A DNA stretch of 64,000 bases from Clitopilus passeckerianus (GCA_944990035.1 CALYLX010000128.1:682001-746000); one strand, 5' to 3'; positions 25,207 to 37,136 are shown, counted from the stretch's first letter. The notes: generated from the sequence alone by a model not told the origin. Numbers and translations: made by a program.

Positions 25207-28200
25207 CTACCCAACTACCGTGCTATCCTCAAGGTTCTTCGTAACTCGCTTTTCCGAATCCGAACCATCGCTATCCTTCTCTTCTCCCAACGCCAGGATT
25301 TCTCTCGCCTCTTCCTGTTCTTTCTTGGTAGGAGGAGCCATCACCCTGCAATCGCATTGTGACGGGAGTAGATTCGGGTCTTCCTCCAGTGCATTGAACG
25401 CTGCGAGAGATGCACGTTTAGCCGCCACACTTCCAACACGGTCTTCACCTGTTGCAAGCAGATGTTCATGCAGGAAAACTACGAAACCCTCTAAGTTATA
25501 CATCTGAAAGGACAAGTAAGGACTACATACATGAACACTTCGTAATTCCACGGACGCGTTGTTTTGATGTTCGAAACCTGTGGCATCCTTTCGCTTGCAG
25601 TAACTCAAAGAGGTTCTTGGTGGGATGATGCGTCAATGTCTTGAAAGATATGTGCATCCTAAAGAATGGCTTCAGGGCGTTCTCGAAAAGGTGCTCAACT
25701 CCGACGAGCGAAAACCGGTCAGAAACGAAGACGGCCCCAACTACGGCCTCCAAAGTATCTGACAAAATCTATTTCGTAATTCTGCATTTAGTATTCATTC
25801 CCCCTAGTGCGAATCTTTCATCACACCTTGGGACATTCCAAATTCGCCCAGTACTGACCCGGCTGGCGACCCTCAGAGGAGGCGTTTGTATATTCCTTCT
25901 CCCTAGCTGCATCGAGCTTGAGCAAATAATCTCGTATGGTTGTCCTAACCACCTGAGGGTCGTGTATGAGATGTTTGTGTAGACCTGACCACACACAGGC
26001 TGCGGCCAGTGCGGCGTTTGACACCATGGCTCCCTGGTGCTGGTCAATGTATGAATTGATGACACGATAAAATGAAACGACCTTCAGCAACGTCAGCCCT
26101 CCCGGGGTCATGCTTGGTTCTTCATCATACATGTACCGTATGGCAGCTGTTTGGAATGAGATGAAGGAGAAGGCGATAAACACGACTAGGGCTCACAGAA
26201 ATCAATGATGGCATCCCCAAGGAATTCGAGACGTTCGAACGATTTTGATCGCGGATTCTGTATGCAAATGAGACAAAACCTTAGGGTACAAGGAAAAGCT
26301 CTTACTCACCAAGGCCTCCGATAGAAGAAAGTGATCCACTGGATGAGCTATTGCTCGTTCGATAGCTTGTAACGCCTCCAGCGGCACGGAAGACTTCGCT
26401 TCATACCGGTAGGTGATATTTTGCGGTACAAAGTCGGACCATTGCCCGACACCTTCGAGTTGGATTCCCAACGCCTTGGCAGCCTTCAGGCCAGCCCCAT
26501 CACCGCCTGAGAGATATGCGGCTCCTATGATGGCCTCAATAACATCCGCTAGTGACTATCACAGGCGCCGTCAACACCAATGAATACGTTAGTGGAGTAT
26601 TTACTCACCTTATCTCCTAGCTCGTGCGATTTGTCAGATTTATTGCCTCGATTCTTTTTCTTCTTGCGCTTTGATGATCCGGCTGTGTGTGGAGGGGCTT
26701 GACTAGCTTCCTCTTCCTCCTCTTCCGCGTCATTGACTTGAGACACAGGGGGTATTTCGGTCTCCACCAGTTCTCGCTCTCTGGGATTGGGCACGGTGCC
26801 ATCAGAAAACGTAAAATTTAGAGGTAGCCAATTTCTAAAAGTAAATGGCACTGATTGGATATATAAGGGAAGTTTTATTTCCCAAGCGTGCTGGAACAAT
26901 GATTTGTTGCTTATGAGGGGCTGCCTCGCACCATGCAAAGCCCCTTCCGAGAATGTCGGGTTCATTGCGTAGACATACACAGACGTCAAGTACTTGAGAT
27001 ATGAATCGCCTACGGGTCGTCATTAGTGAGAAGGGAATCATAAGTAGAATCCAAATGTTTACCGAGAAGTTCAAGTCGTTCATAGTTATATTCCAAATTT
27101 GCAGAGGGGGTGGACAGGGCTTGGTGAAGCAGCTCTTCGGAAATGCTACATTCAAACAACTTTGCATTGAGCTCTTTCACAATGAGTGAATCGTCTATGC
27201 GACGAGTGATCGATGGGATTAGTGCTGCTGAGATCATGACACTGGTTGTTTTGAGTCAAATGACAGTCAGTAGCAGCTACGAGAATACAGGCTACTGAGC
27301 AAACCTCGCAGGCAGGGTGCATTTAGCACATAGTTCAGGTATCAAAACTGCCAACAGTATCAGCTCGAGTTTCATTTCGGGTGGACGAGGAAACTGCTTT
27401 ACATCGCGCTTGAGAGCTCGTTGGTGGTGCGTAGGAACTGGGAGTTGATGGCCGCAAGTGATTCGAGGCGGAATGTAACATTCCGACCTCTACAAGGGGC
27501 TGACCGTTGTCCTTGAGACCTTGAAAATCTTTGATTCGACTCTGGCAGTATTCTAGATAGCTGGCGTGTCCTGATTCTCGCTTAGCAGAAGTTAGTCCCT
27601 TCCAAGTCGAGCCCGTATCGGAAAGTTGGGCCTTACAGTACCATCCACGGGTGCACTAAGAGGGGTGAGATCAGGTCTGACCCTGATAGCGACATATCGT
27701 TTCGTGAATTCCACCCAACGGTCCTGAATCACAGCGTTCTCTATGTCCTCTTCCACCTCCTCGCATGAAGCCACCTTGATAGGGCTGATAAAATTGTCTC
27801 CCCCCAATGTGACAGCGTTCCAAGGAATATATTTGTCGATAGAGGGCAAGGAAAAGGGCGAGTTCTGGCCAGGATCTCGAGGGGCCTTGGCCCACGCACG
27901 AGTCAATGGAAGTATAAACCAAGTAATTTTTTCTAGAGGGCACTCCAAAGCCTTGTTGGTTATTGCCCTGATTATTCGCAAAGTATATCGGTAGATCTTG
28001 TCCAGAGTAATAGTGTTCACTTCGAGTGGAGCAACTCGGCTCGTAGTGACTGTAAATGGCTTGAGATATCGATATAGCCTAATGTCTGCTAGATCAGGCA
28101 TCGGTCGCGTGGTTAGCAGAACCATTGGTGAGAAGTCTTCCTCTGTTCCACTGGCGGCTAGGACCAAGGGGTAAAGGCGAGGGACGGTGGTCGGGTCCAA

Positions 28201-29815
28201 TGCGCCTTCCCAGAAGACAGGCGATTTTCGGGCATACACCTTCGTCCCACGATGGCGATATTCGAGGAAAATGTCGCCCAAGTTATCCGGTGGTGAGGGT
28301 GTTGGGAAAAGGCGGTAATCCAATATTCCCAGATTTCCCAAAAGCTCACATGCCTTGAAATATGCGGATTCTTCCGCAGACTTGGGAGAACACCCGGAGG
28401 TTCCGACCACTGAAGGCAAGCCTGCCAATTCCACTGTGCAAGTGTACTGAGAACCAGTATTTCCTGAGTTTGTCTCGGTTATGGCAAGTGTATCTTGTTC
28501 GTCATTGGGATATCTAAGGCGAAGAATGGCACTGATGACGCTCTGCGCATTCGAAGGGGTGATACGCTTGCGTGTTGTAGGATCTTCAAGGAACTCCAGA
28601 GAATCCGGTGATACAGGAGCCTCATCGGGGACATGGCGCTGGGAGATCTGGTCTCTATGGGCCTCATTTCCCTCTCGAACGAGATGTATGAGGTGGAACT
28701 TGCGCTTAAGGTGGTGGCTCCTAAGCGTCCGCAATGCCGCTCCCTCCACCTCGTCAAACCTGGAGATATATCATCACGACCAACAATCGGGGATTGTTAT
28801 ACTCCGCAAAACTTACGAGATGATACAACTGGGGTCTTTAAGCTCGGGAATATTTTCAACGGAGGTTAATATCGCGAGATTATACGACCCTTGTTTGAAC
28901 ACCTGTCGTAACTAGGATGAGCAAAGAACAAAAAACCCAGGTCAACAAGTGGCCACCCACATCGTTAGAGGTAATTTTGTCAAGGATGGCCACAGGGCGT
29001 AAGAATTCCAGGTGAGGGCGTAGCATGAAGAACAGGTCTACCAGAGTAACAGCGATGCTCTGCTTGTTAACTACTTGTTGTTGAGACGTTTAGTCGCGTA
29101 TCGAAAAAGGTTACCACTACTCACCTAATACGGCACCTTGAAAGGGCGCACCACAGGACGCAAAACATCTGAGAGTATCCACGAGTACAAGAAACTTATG
29201 CGAGACGTTGTATCCCCGTGAGCCGGGGTCTAGATTAGGGAGGGCAAAGGTCCAATCTCGTACTGTGTTCCGGGTAAGGTTTTCGTCTCCTTGAAGAGCT
29301 ATTTGGAGTTCCTTGTTGTGGGCCTCTACTAAAGCACGCCTCCATATCAGGTCCGATGCGCATCGACCAAGCTCGACAAGTGCGTCCCGAGCGGATTCAG
29401 TGCAAGGCCAGAAGCTGTCTACGGGTGTGATTCTCCAGCATTTGTGCAAGAGGGTCTTCTCTGGAATAGTTTGCTCCTTTTTGTAGATCATGACATGCTC
29501 AGAATTCGGAAGATCGGGTACCGAGGCCGCAGTTGGGTCCACTTGTGAACTGGAAGAAGCTCCACCATTTGATAGTTGACCTTCGGCTTTGCTTCTTTTC
29601 GATATGGGTTCTACGTCTCCCGAGCAGGAATTAGTACGCTTGAGCGTGCTGCGACGGTCCTGGGCGGTAGGAGGCCGCAGACATACGTCGGCAGATGGAT
29701 GGACTGCTTCCGCACCATCCACCAAGGATGCGCCACCGCTGAGACCATCCATCTGACGCTTCTGCCGTTCTGTTCCGGCATTCTCCTTCCAAGATCGCTT
29801 CCAGAGACTATTCAT
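25207..29815 (-). CDS. Dicer-like ribonuclease lacking the N-terminal DExD helicase lobe
   Basis: This is a double RNase III enzyme expected to cut double-stranded RNA into small RNAs. Readable parts in order are: a hel2i-like segment (ARDALVELGRCASDLIWRRA, about 29330-29390); helicase C lobe pieces (GAVLVVNKQSIAVTLVDLFF; VFKQGSYNLAILTS); a dimerisation/PAZ region (27592-28750) with SAYFKACELLGNLG; then RNase IIIa with YERLELLGDSYLKYL and ADVIEAIIGAAYLSGG. RNase IIIb follows with FERLEFLGDAIIDF and SDTLEAVVGAVFVSD. The acidic residues of both RNase III sites are intact. The C-terminus holds LASLAAFNALEEDPN...QCDCRV and ends at 25207-25209. No Walker A or DExH block exists upstream; a conserved gene on the opposite strand begins 56 bp away. 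The first ATG in the leading exon is 29815, and the frame stays open up to a TTCAG at 29831. The splice near 25540-25560 is unsettled. Confidence 0.85.
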
Positions 29816-29870
29816 ATTGGCATGAATCACCTGAATACAGTGGTGGTGGATTTCGTGGTGGTGAGGGAAG

Positions 29871-31613
29871 ATGTCAAGCCAAGCTTACGCGCTGTCACGT
29901 AAACGTGACTGTGCCAGACCACGACCTCCAGCACTGCATACGAATTGCGGTGAACCATCTCTTGACTGGGGACACCCATGTCCACTGGTATCAAGCAGCG
30001 TAGGAGCGAATAAAGGACCTTTTGGAATTGATATGCCCTTCAACAATGCATTCTTGGTTTCTGAAATCGGGAATTCTCTAGATGGCGATAAAACTTCGGG
30101 TCCAGTTCCACGCAAACAGGTGACCTCAGAGCCATGTTTACCTGAGCGCCTGCCTGCGGAAGGTATGTTTCCTTGACTCGTTCCTTACAAACCCTAACGG
30201 TTGTTGTCAAAGCTTTCATCCGAAGAGAAGCCCAGGATCTCGCACCTAAAGCCATTCTGCGTCAACTACGAAGGCGCAGTGTCTCTCCTACAAACTCTGA
30301 ACCCGGAAGCCCTTCTGAATCCACTGCCCGTGTGAGAAGAGCCAGTAACGCCTCCGGGCAATCATCAACGTCTACTGGTGTGCCTAGGTCACCTTCGACG
30401 AAGGTCCATAATGCACCCTGGACAGAACCCCAGGTCAGTGGCTGGGTGCTCGGAGTTAGACTTGTTGTGAATTTCCACGATTACTTTTCCTTGCTAGCCC
30501 TTCCAAGTATTCCGAGCTGTGGAGAGCAAGGATATCATGTTCCTCATGGAAATACGTGACAGAGCTATCCACGTCAGTGTTCATGTGTACCACATTCTGA
30601 GTTCTATGCCTGAAAGGATCGCCACACTACAGCTATTGCTGCGGAAAACTGGAGACGCAACACCTCTTCTGCATGCCATGCGGATCGGACAATCACACAG
30701 AGACGTTGCTATTGTTTTACTTGGTGCATTTTCTCGCTACATTAACCATCTAACCGATGAAGATATCCCGAAACCGCGCACGAAGATGATCCTGAAAGCA
30801 CTACGTACATACCTCAACAATATTCATCCTACGTGTGCTAACTGTTTTCTTTTACAGGGACAAATCTAAAGCTTGCGATCGACTATGGCTTGGCAAATTC
30901 CCAAAGCGATCTCACAGCGTCGTTCATGCAAGTTCTTATCATGAGCGAGGGTGACAAATGGGTCTGGGATCAAGTCTCGACAATTTCTACTGCCTTGAAT
31001 ACAGGGACAGCAGGGCAACCCGTGAAATCTGCTGATGCTGCAGTCAGAAAATTTGCCACAAGAGAGCTAGGGAAGGCCAGCCTAATCGCTACTTTGGAGG
31101 ACTAGTTGCGTTCTTTCCTCATGATACGGTTTTATCGCTGAAAACAGTCTTCTACAGCGTAGCCAATGCGACAGTGTATGTTTGATTTACGCCAAAATAC
31201 TGTACTACTGACTCATTTCGACAACAGGGACCTCCTCATGTTCGGTGCATGGTCCAACGTTATGTCGTCTCTGCCACCAAGTATCCATGCAGAAAACATG
31301 CCGGTATTTAAGTTGTCCTCGTCATGATTCTAGCTCATGTGGGGATGCCCTAGTCCTATTATTTCGCCCGTGACAACCGAGTCTATAAAGCCTTTGTTGA
31401 GAGGCTGGACCGTCACAAAGGGGCCATCCAGAACTCATGCAACAAGAGGACGAAGTGGCAACTCAGACTTTTACGAACCGTGCTTGAAGGCCGGAACACC
31501 ACCTATCACGTACGTAGGTCTTTCCACGCTGAATTGCAGCTTACTCACAGAAGACCATCAAGCATAAGGTCCAGTTGCTTTCCGATGAATTGGATCATGG
31601 AGAAGGGGTGTAG
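29871..31613 (+). CDS. Conserved protein of unknown function
   Basis: The product is not recognised. The frame opens at ATG 29871 (MSSQAYALSRKRDCARPR); an alternative start is ATG 30031 (MPFNNAFLVSEIGNS). After a Ser/Pro/Arg-rich region (RRRSVSPTNSEPGSP...STRV-like, about 30270-30430) comes a helical domain with well-kept splice sites: FQVFRAVESKDIMFLMEIRD, TPLLHAMRIGQSHRDVAIVL, LLGAFSRYINHLTDEDI, KALRTNLKLAIDYGLANSQS, MSEGDKWVWDQVSTIS, FARDNRVYKAFVERLDRHK and LLRTVLEGRNTTYH. The stop is 31611-31613, after LLSDELDHGEGV. Six or seven introns all keep frame, which argues for a real gene. It may be an alpha-solenoid-like protein, but no function is proposed. It is head-to-head with the truncated Dicer. 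Confidence 0.72.
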
Positions 31614-31930
31614 ACCCTGGTCTTTTGCTATGGCGGTAGCGTTATGTTTACCTTTGCTCGTACAAGGTGCCCTACCGAAATAAGAACACAGTCGGCAGAG
31701 GCGTATTATCGAGCATATATCAAGTTGCAACTTCTGTCCAACATCAGCCAAACGCGGTCACTATGCCACAGGCTTCAAGGGTATATTGTCCCACCCTCGC
31801 GGCAATCCAGACCTTATACCTTTCAAAGTGTTAGATACATTTACATTTGTTATTACTCTTCATATACCGGACATTTAGGGGGATCATTGTAACCTTATAG
31901 TTATTTTTTAGATTAATCTATGGCTGTAGT
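31614..31930. other. Convergent 3' region
   Basis: About 317 bp between two converging genes (stops at 31613 plus and 31931 minus). It is AT-rich and no gene was recognised. Confidence 0.4.
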
Positions 31931-32747
31931 CTACGGGAAGATCTTGAGCCCCTTCACCCACACGTAAATGCCCACAAATACCAGGTTGAGTACGGAAGGG
32001 GCAAGGTCGAGTTGAACAGATGTGTAGATCCAAACTGTAGCCAACGGAGGGCACTGTCAGCGGATAAAGGTTTTAATTGGTCGACAATGTTCATTGTGAG
32101 GTACCTGTACGAACCTGCTGCATGTTCATCAACCATGAGCCAACGTTGATCAGATACACCAATCTAGCACCACATAGAACACCTGTGATCAAAAGAAGTA
32201 ACTGCATACTTCGATAGGTTTTATAACGCGTTGCTGCAGATTCAAGTCAGCTAAAGTGCAGAAACTCGGATTGTATGGGTGTGACTGACTGTAGAATATG
32301 AAGAGAGACAGTACTGTATCCATAGTCAGCTGGTCTGGTGAGGCAGAGAAACAATACTCTTGACTGACTTGGAAACCCAGAGAGTAATCTGTTCTTTACA
32401 TCCGTGAAGGTAGGGTGTTGGCGATACTGGAAGTGGATCAAACTTGTATATGTCAGTATCGAGTCAACTCACCAAAACTTTCGGACGTACATTTCCATTA
32501 ACACCAAACAGAATGTGAAAGGAACGATGAGCAAGACAGCATTGAAGATCTCCTCTACGAGCTCTATTGGCTCTTCCGCTTCACCGTTCTGTGTGTCGGC
32601 TGGAGTAGGTACTTTGTTGAGGACGCCAGAGTCGTTTATGAGTCTCCATTGTTCGTCTTCAGGTATATGTATATCAATAGACTCTTCTTCGACCTTCGGG
32701 GCTTTGGTCTCCTTTGCCGCTGAATGAGGTTTGCGTTTCTGTGCCAT
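31931..32747 (-). CDS. Predicted multi-pass membrane protein (DUF7719-like)
   Basis: This is a small integral membrane protein of unknown role, conserved in fungi. The start at 32747 gives MAQKRKPHSAAKETKAPKVE, a basic then acidic soluble head. Membrane segments follow: EIFNAVLLIVPFTFCLVLME, MQLLLLITGVLCGARLVYLI, and a C-terminal LAPSVLNLVFVGIYVWVKGL. Between them are HFQYRQHPTFTDV and NVGSWLMNMQQ...TLWIYTSVQLD, which resemble a fungal domain family I recall as DUF7719; this name is from memory and should be treated as tentative. Stop is 31931-31933. At least four introns are inferred. It is divergent from the FAF1-like gene, with starts 66 bp apart. Confidence 0.68.
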
Positions 32748-32813
32748 TTTGTCGACGTAATGTGCTCACCCCTTGTGTTTGAATGTGACCGCATCACGGC
32801 GTGACCTTTTGTG

Positions 32814-33857
32814 ATGGCTCTTACCAAAACCGAAGATGAGGAGAGGCTACTCAAAATTCTAGAATCCCATGGCCAACAGTTCCTGCAGTCTTTTGGACCT
32901 ACGGAGACCAAAGGAAAGAAAAGAAAAAGGGTCAAGTCTCCTATAGTAGTGGAAGAACCCCTTCCAGATGAAGAAGAATGGGCAGGCATCCAAGCGGCCG
33001 AAGAAAGTGAGTATCCTTAATCTGAATTTGATTCTCAGTTTTTGACGGGGAAAAGGTTTCTCAGATAATGAGGATGATACCAACCGAGCACCGGCCGTCG
33101 ACACGGTTGTATTCCAGGATTCTATGCAGGGAGCTACGACGAATTACTCTTCTAAGGCCCTGATGAAGACATTTATGGTCCGCTTCATCCTGTTCTAATG
33201 TATGCATGAACCTGACGTCCGCATCCCCAGTCCTCAAAAGTTTCTAAGCTGTCAGAAGCGACTCAAGAACCGCAAGAATCTTCAACTAAAGAACAGGAAG
33301 AAGACGACCGGTGCGGCTCCTGATACTAGGAAAGATTACCACCAATCTGATTTCCAGCCAGAACTAATGCAGAGAATGACGCGATTCTTCACCGTCTTAT
33401 CCATACCCAACTCCTCTCTGGATCATCGACCATGGAATTTGAACTAACTCCTGCTCAACGCCGTAAAGCCATGGAGGGCCGGATACTAGAGCTGTCTGGA
33501 AAGGTGAAATTGGGGAAAGGAGAGAAATCCGTTCGTGCGCAGGAAAGAAACCGAGCCTCGAAGAGGGTGAGAGAAGGTCTTTTTGACAAAGTCGATGAAA
33601 GACGGAAGCAAGAGCTTGCCAGGGTTAGTCCCTCTACACCCAATATTTCTGCCATCTAACGTTCTCTGCAGGCGAAGGAATTGGGAAATTACCACCCAAT
33701 GTTCAAGAAGATATACGAAGACGAATCTGAGAAAGCTTTAAAGAAGCGAGAACGAGGTCTCAAGATGGGTGTGGGCAAGTTTAGTGGAGGTTTGCTGAAA
33801 CTCAGTCGTCACGACATTGCAAAGGCACAGGGCGCTGGAAGTGGCCGAAGGAAATAA
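32814..33857 (+). CDS. FAF1/FSAF1-like 40S ribosome assembly factor
   Basis: This is a basic nucleolar protein probably needed for small-subunit assembly. The ATG at 32814 begins MALTKTEDEERLLKILESHG. A disordered acidic middle (about 32990-33320) is followed by MEFELTPAQRRKAMEGRILE, KGEKSVRAQERNRASKRVRE and FDKVDERRKQELARAKELGN. The diagnostic C-terminus is KKRERGLKMGVGKFSGGLLK then LSRHDIAKAQGAGSGRRK, with stop 33855-33857. The G-V-G-K-F-x-G-G-x-L-x-L-S-x-x-D-I block is what places it with yeast Faf1 and human C1orf131. Four or five introns keep frame. The rest of the protein is too variable to add evidence. Confidence 0.66.
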
Positions 33858-34096
33858 GTTAAGAGCAAGTGGACTGGTGTACTTGACCACGGTGGAGACC
33901 AAAAAGTAATGTACAAGCCGCAGAATATACTAATTCAATACCAATAGCGCTGCACTGGGGTTGCTTGATGTCTTTCGCAGGCTTGTTCGCGGGTGCCACG
34001 AGCAGGAGGGGCTTGTGGCCGTGTCATTGCTTTTCCGTCCAATCGCCTTCGACTCTGCCGTAAGCTAGTCACCCTTGAAGACCACCGAACATCGAC

Positions 34097-35450
34097 TCAC
34101 AAGGGGACTTCTTTTCCTTTGTCGTCAATCAGGATTATATTTCGGGCTTCTCTGGGTACGGATGCATAGCTAACGGCCATTTCCCTGCCCTAAAATTCAG
34201 TTTCTTAGCCATCGTATTTAACGGCTCTCACTCACAAGGGAAATATCTGGGCAAGTCTATCGTGGTCCCCTGTGTGACCCGAGACAGCCCTAGAACCGGT
34301 TCCTTTCTCTTGACTGAAGTCACCCGTTCTGTATCGCGATTAACGCTCATGCTTAAAATAATCTATAAGCGGGTTTCTCACCTATAAAGCTCATTCCCGA
34401 ACTCGTCTTGGATTATTGTTGGCGAAATTCGACGGGGTCGGTTCACTGTTGTCCCAAACTCCCCCACCCTAAACGACAGTCAGTCACCTGCAAGGTCTTG
34501 GTGAAAATATAAGCTCACCTTGTGATTTCTTTCCCTTCGTTGTCCCAGAAGACAACATTCAATCCTCCAGGGATGATATAATGATACATTTCTGGGTTGC
34601 CGCCCCCGTCGCTGATTTCGTGCTCGTAGATAACAGGCTACAAATAAGTGCCCGCAGTGGCAAGAAGATACGTCAATTTCTCACCTCGATGACCTCTGGC
34701 TCTGAGTGGTGAGAGCGGTTTTCGAAGCTGGTCTCGTGTATCGGGTACACTCTTTGGGTATGCTGTTCTGGGGATGTCGAACGTGTTCTACCCTTTCTCA
34801 ACGAGGGCTTGACATTCGCCGTCAGTGATTGCTACGCAGATGTATGAAGATTGACTCCTACCCGCCTACCATAACCTCCCGAACCGACCTTCTTCAGTGG
34901 CAGTGGTGGCGGGAATCCCTGTTGTTGCTGCTGCTTTCCATGCGGTGACCGTCCTCTCATGATTGACACATACCCACTACTCGTCGATCTCATGTCGGAG
35001 AACTCGTCCTCCTCTGCGACAACTGCTCGGCCCGGGTCCCATGAAACCTCGCTAGGAGCCTTGCGACTCCCACCCTGGTCTCGCTTGTTACCGGATGGTC
35101 GTCTGTACACCGACGGTATCACGTTTGTAGAGGTTGTGGAGTCAGAGCCGTCGCTACTGGTTGGCGGGGGAAAGAACACAGGAGTCTGGGGTACAGTGCT
35201 ATGTCGTCCTGTGGAGATGAGCTCCTGTAGAGGATCAATATACCGCTTGTGCAAAATGAATGATTCTCACCTTTGGTGTGTGCAGTCCGCTCCGCTCAAA
35301 CCCGTCATTCAAGGGATACTCAGAAGGTGAATCCTCTTCCCAGTGCCTTGTCCCACTGACCTCGTCGATTTGTATGGCTCCCCGTCGTTGTCCGTGTTGT
35401 GTAGACTTCCCGCCCCAGCCAAAGAATCTTAGGACCTTTTGGAAGACCAT
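34097..35450 (-). CDS. Unrecognised Agaricomycete protein with a conserved C-terminal module
   Basis: No function is assigned. The start at 35450 gives MVFQKVLRFFGWGGKSTQHG. A Ser/Pro/Gly-rich region includes a QQQQQ run and PPPLPLKKVGSGGYG. The C-terminal part is more ordered: VIYEHEISDGGGNPEMYHYI, IIPGGLNVVFWDNEGKEI and VGEFGTTVNRPRRISPTIIQ. A final exon joined at about 34195 gives REMAVSYASVPREARNIILI and ends at 34097-34099. The pattern xVFWDNEGKEI is echoed by IILIDDKGKEV in the last exon, suggesting a repeated beta-strand motif. If the last intron is not removed, the protein stops at 34378. All introns have good GT-AG ends. Confidence 0.58.
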
Positions 35451-35733
35451 AGCTCACGTTTGATGGGTTCATTGCCACAGAGAGGGCAGACTTATATATG
35501 GGCTTACACGAGGAGACCATGACTCCGACAGTCGTTTCAGAGGATCGCGCTCTTTTATGGCCTGCCTTTTGCCGACCCTGAGCTGTCTTTCGTTCCGCCA
35601 CGGTGTAGGTCATATATCATTGAGGGAACACGCAATCGGCAGGCAAGGCCCACGAAGCACAGGAAATGTTATTGGCTGGTTCCCCACATACAAACACTGA
35701 TCCGGTACCGACACGCGCCTAATTCAATGCCCG

Positions 35734-36936
35734 CTAATTCTGAGTTTCAGCGTGTTGCAGTTGTCGGACCTGTGACAAAGCTTGGGTAATTTTGGTCAAA
35801 GTTTCAGCGACGGTGCCCAAAGTGGTCAGATCCGCAACGTTTAAAGAATTTGAAAGCATCGAGATCCTGCTTGAGAGATTTTGCATGGTTGTTTGGAGAG
35901 CCTGCGAAGACTCATCTAAAATCTTGGCAAGGTTTCCGTTAGGCAGCTAGAAATGATGGCCATGTTTTAGAATTGAAAATCCAAATGACCTGGGAGTAGG
36001 TTATTACCACATTGTTAGCCTGGAGGGGTTGACTTGAAGTTGATGGCCTTATAGTAGCCTGGAACATTCTTAGGCTCGTAGATTCGGTGTAGGCCAACAG
36101 TTATCCTGACCTGAGGACTTTGCTCGAAGCTCCGTTCTTGAGGCTGTGGGGGTAGAGCAATTGTCTGATGCCTTGCTGTTCCGGGATGGCTGGAATTCAT
36201 GGGAACAAGTCTCTCTCGTCCATTCGAGTCTGGTTGCGTGACATATACTGTTCCACAAATTACGCATTCCTAAACCAACCGAAGATATGTGAACCTCGAG
36301 GAATGTGCTCGACGTTGAAGGAACTGACCTCCCGGGGATCTCTTTCACCTCCGACTCTCGGGGGCCGCACCAGTGGCACGCCGTAGCACCTCGAGTTCAA
36401 GCACTCGTCACCGAGCATGGCCCAGCCTTTGAGCAGCCGTTTCCCGATCTCAGCTGAAGCAGTGTCGGATTGTTCCCGTCTGCGCCTGGATTCCTCTGTT
36501 TCTGCAGGGGGAGCAAACACGGGGGAGCTTAATGCACTTGAAATTTCTGTGGGAGGAGTGGAAGCGCGAGATGGATGAGAATCAGAAGTTTCGCTGCTGG
36601 AAGCCGTCACGGTAGGAGGTTGAATGGACAAAGTAGTTTTTGTAGCTATCGTGTGGCACAAGCTATTTCATATTCGATTGGCAAAGAAGGTACGAGGATG
36701 AGCTTACTCGTACTTGGGTTGGCATCACATTTAACGCAAATGTGCACAGTCGGTTCCCTTCCTTTTGGAGAGCGCATCAGAGGGACGGTACATCCAGGAG
36801 TGCTGCATGCACTGTCTGTCAATACCTAAGTAGTAGCCATGAGGCTCAGGAGCGACGTCGAGTAGCATTTAACTCTTACCCAGCCCTGCAGCATGTACTC
36901 TCCTAGCTTTGAAGATATATCGTTGATTGAGCTCAT
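35734..36936 (-). CDS. Protein with two ZNRD2/SSSCA1-type zinc ribbons and a C-terminal helix
   Basis: This is a predicted zinc-binding protein of the autoantigen p27 (ZNRD2) family. The start at 36936 gives MSSINDISSKLGEYMLQGW. After an intron, VLTDSACSTPGCTVPLMRSP and VHICVKCDANP complete the first zinc ribbon. A Ser/Thr-rich linker follows, then a second ribbon: EIGKRLLKGWAMLGDECLNS, RCYGVPLVRPP, and later ECVICGTVYV. The C-terminal helix is LPNGNLAKILDESSQALQTT then MQNLSSRISMLSNSLNVADL, with stop 35734-35736. Human ZNRD2 has one ribbon; two in tandem is the fungal-type arrangement here. A 12-nt exon at 36008-36019 is needed to avoid a stop before the last exon. Molecular role is unclear. 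Confidence 0.72.
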
Positions 36937-37136
36937 CGTTGCAGCCCTTGAGATCGACAAAGACAGTGACAGCGACCAGGACACAGCTTGCCAAGAAGAT
37001 TTCCCCTTTTGGCTCAATTTCCCATGATGCTTGATCGCCCCGGACTTGCCAATCGTGCCACGACAAGCCACGACGACATTGCTAACGGTACTCAGGGCTC
37101 TTCCGAAGCCTCTATTTTCTCCTCGACCTCCCGGTT

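Noticed and set aside
29816..29830. Start of the Dicer at 29830
   Set aside because: The codon there is GTG, preceded by an acceptor-like TTCAG. The first ATG in the exon is 29815.
32811..32813. GTG as the start of the FAF1-like gene
   Set aside because: The next codon is ATG at 32814, and nuclear fungal genes rarely start with GTG.
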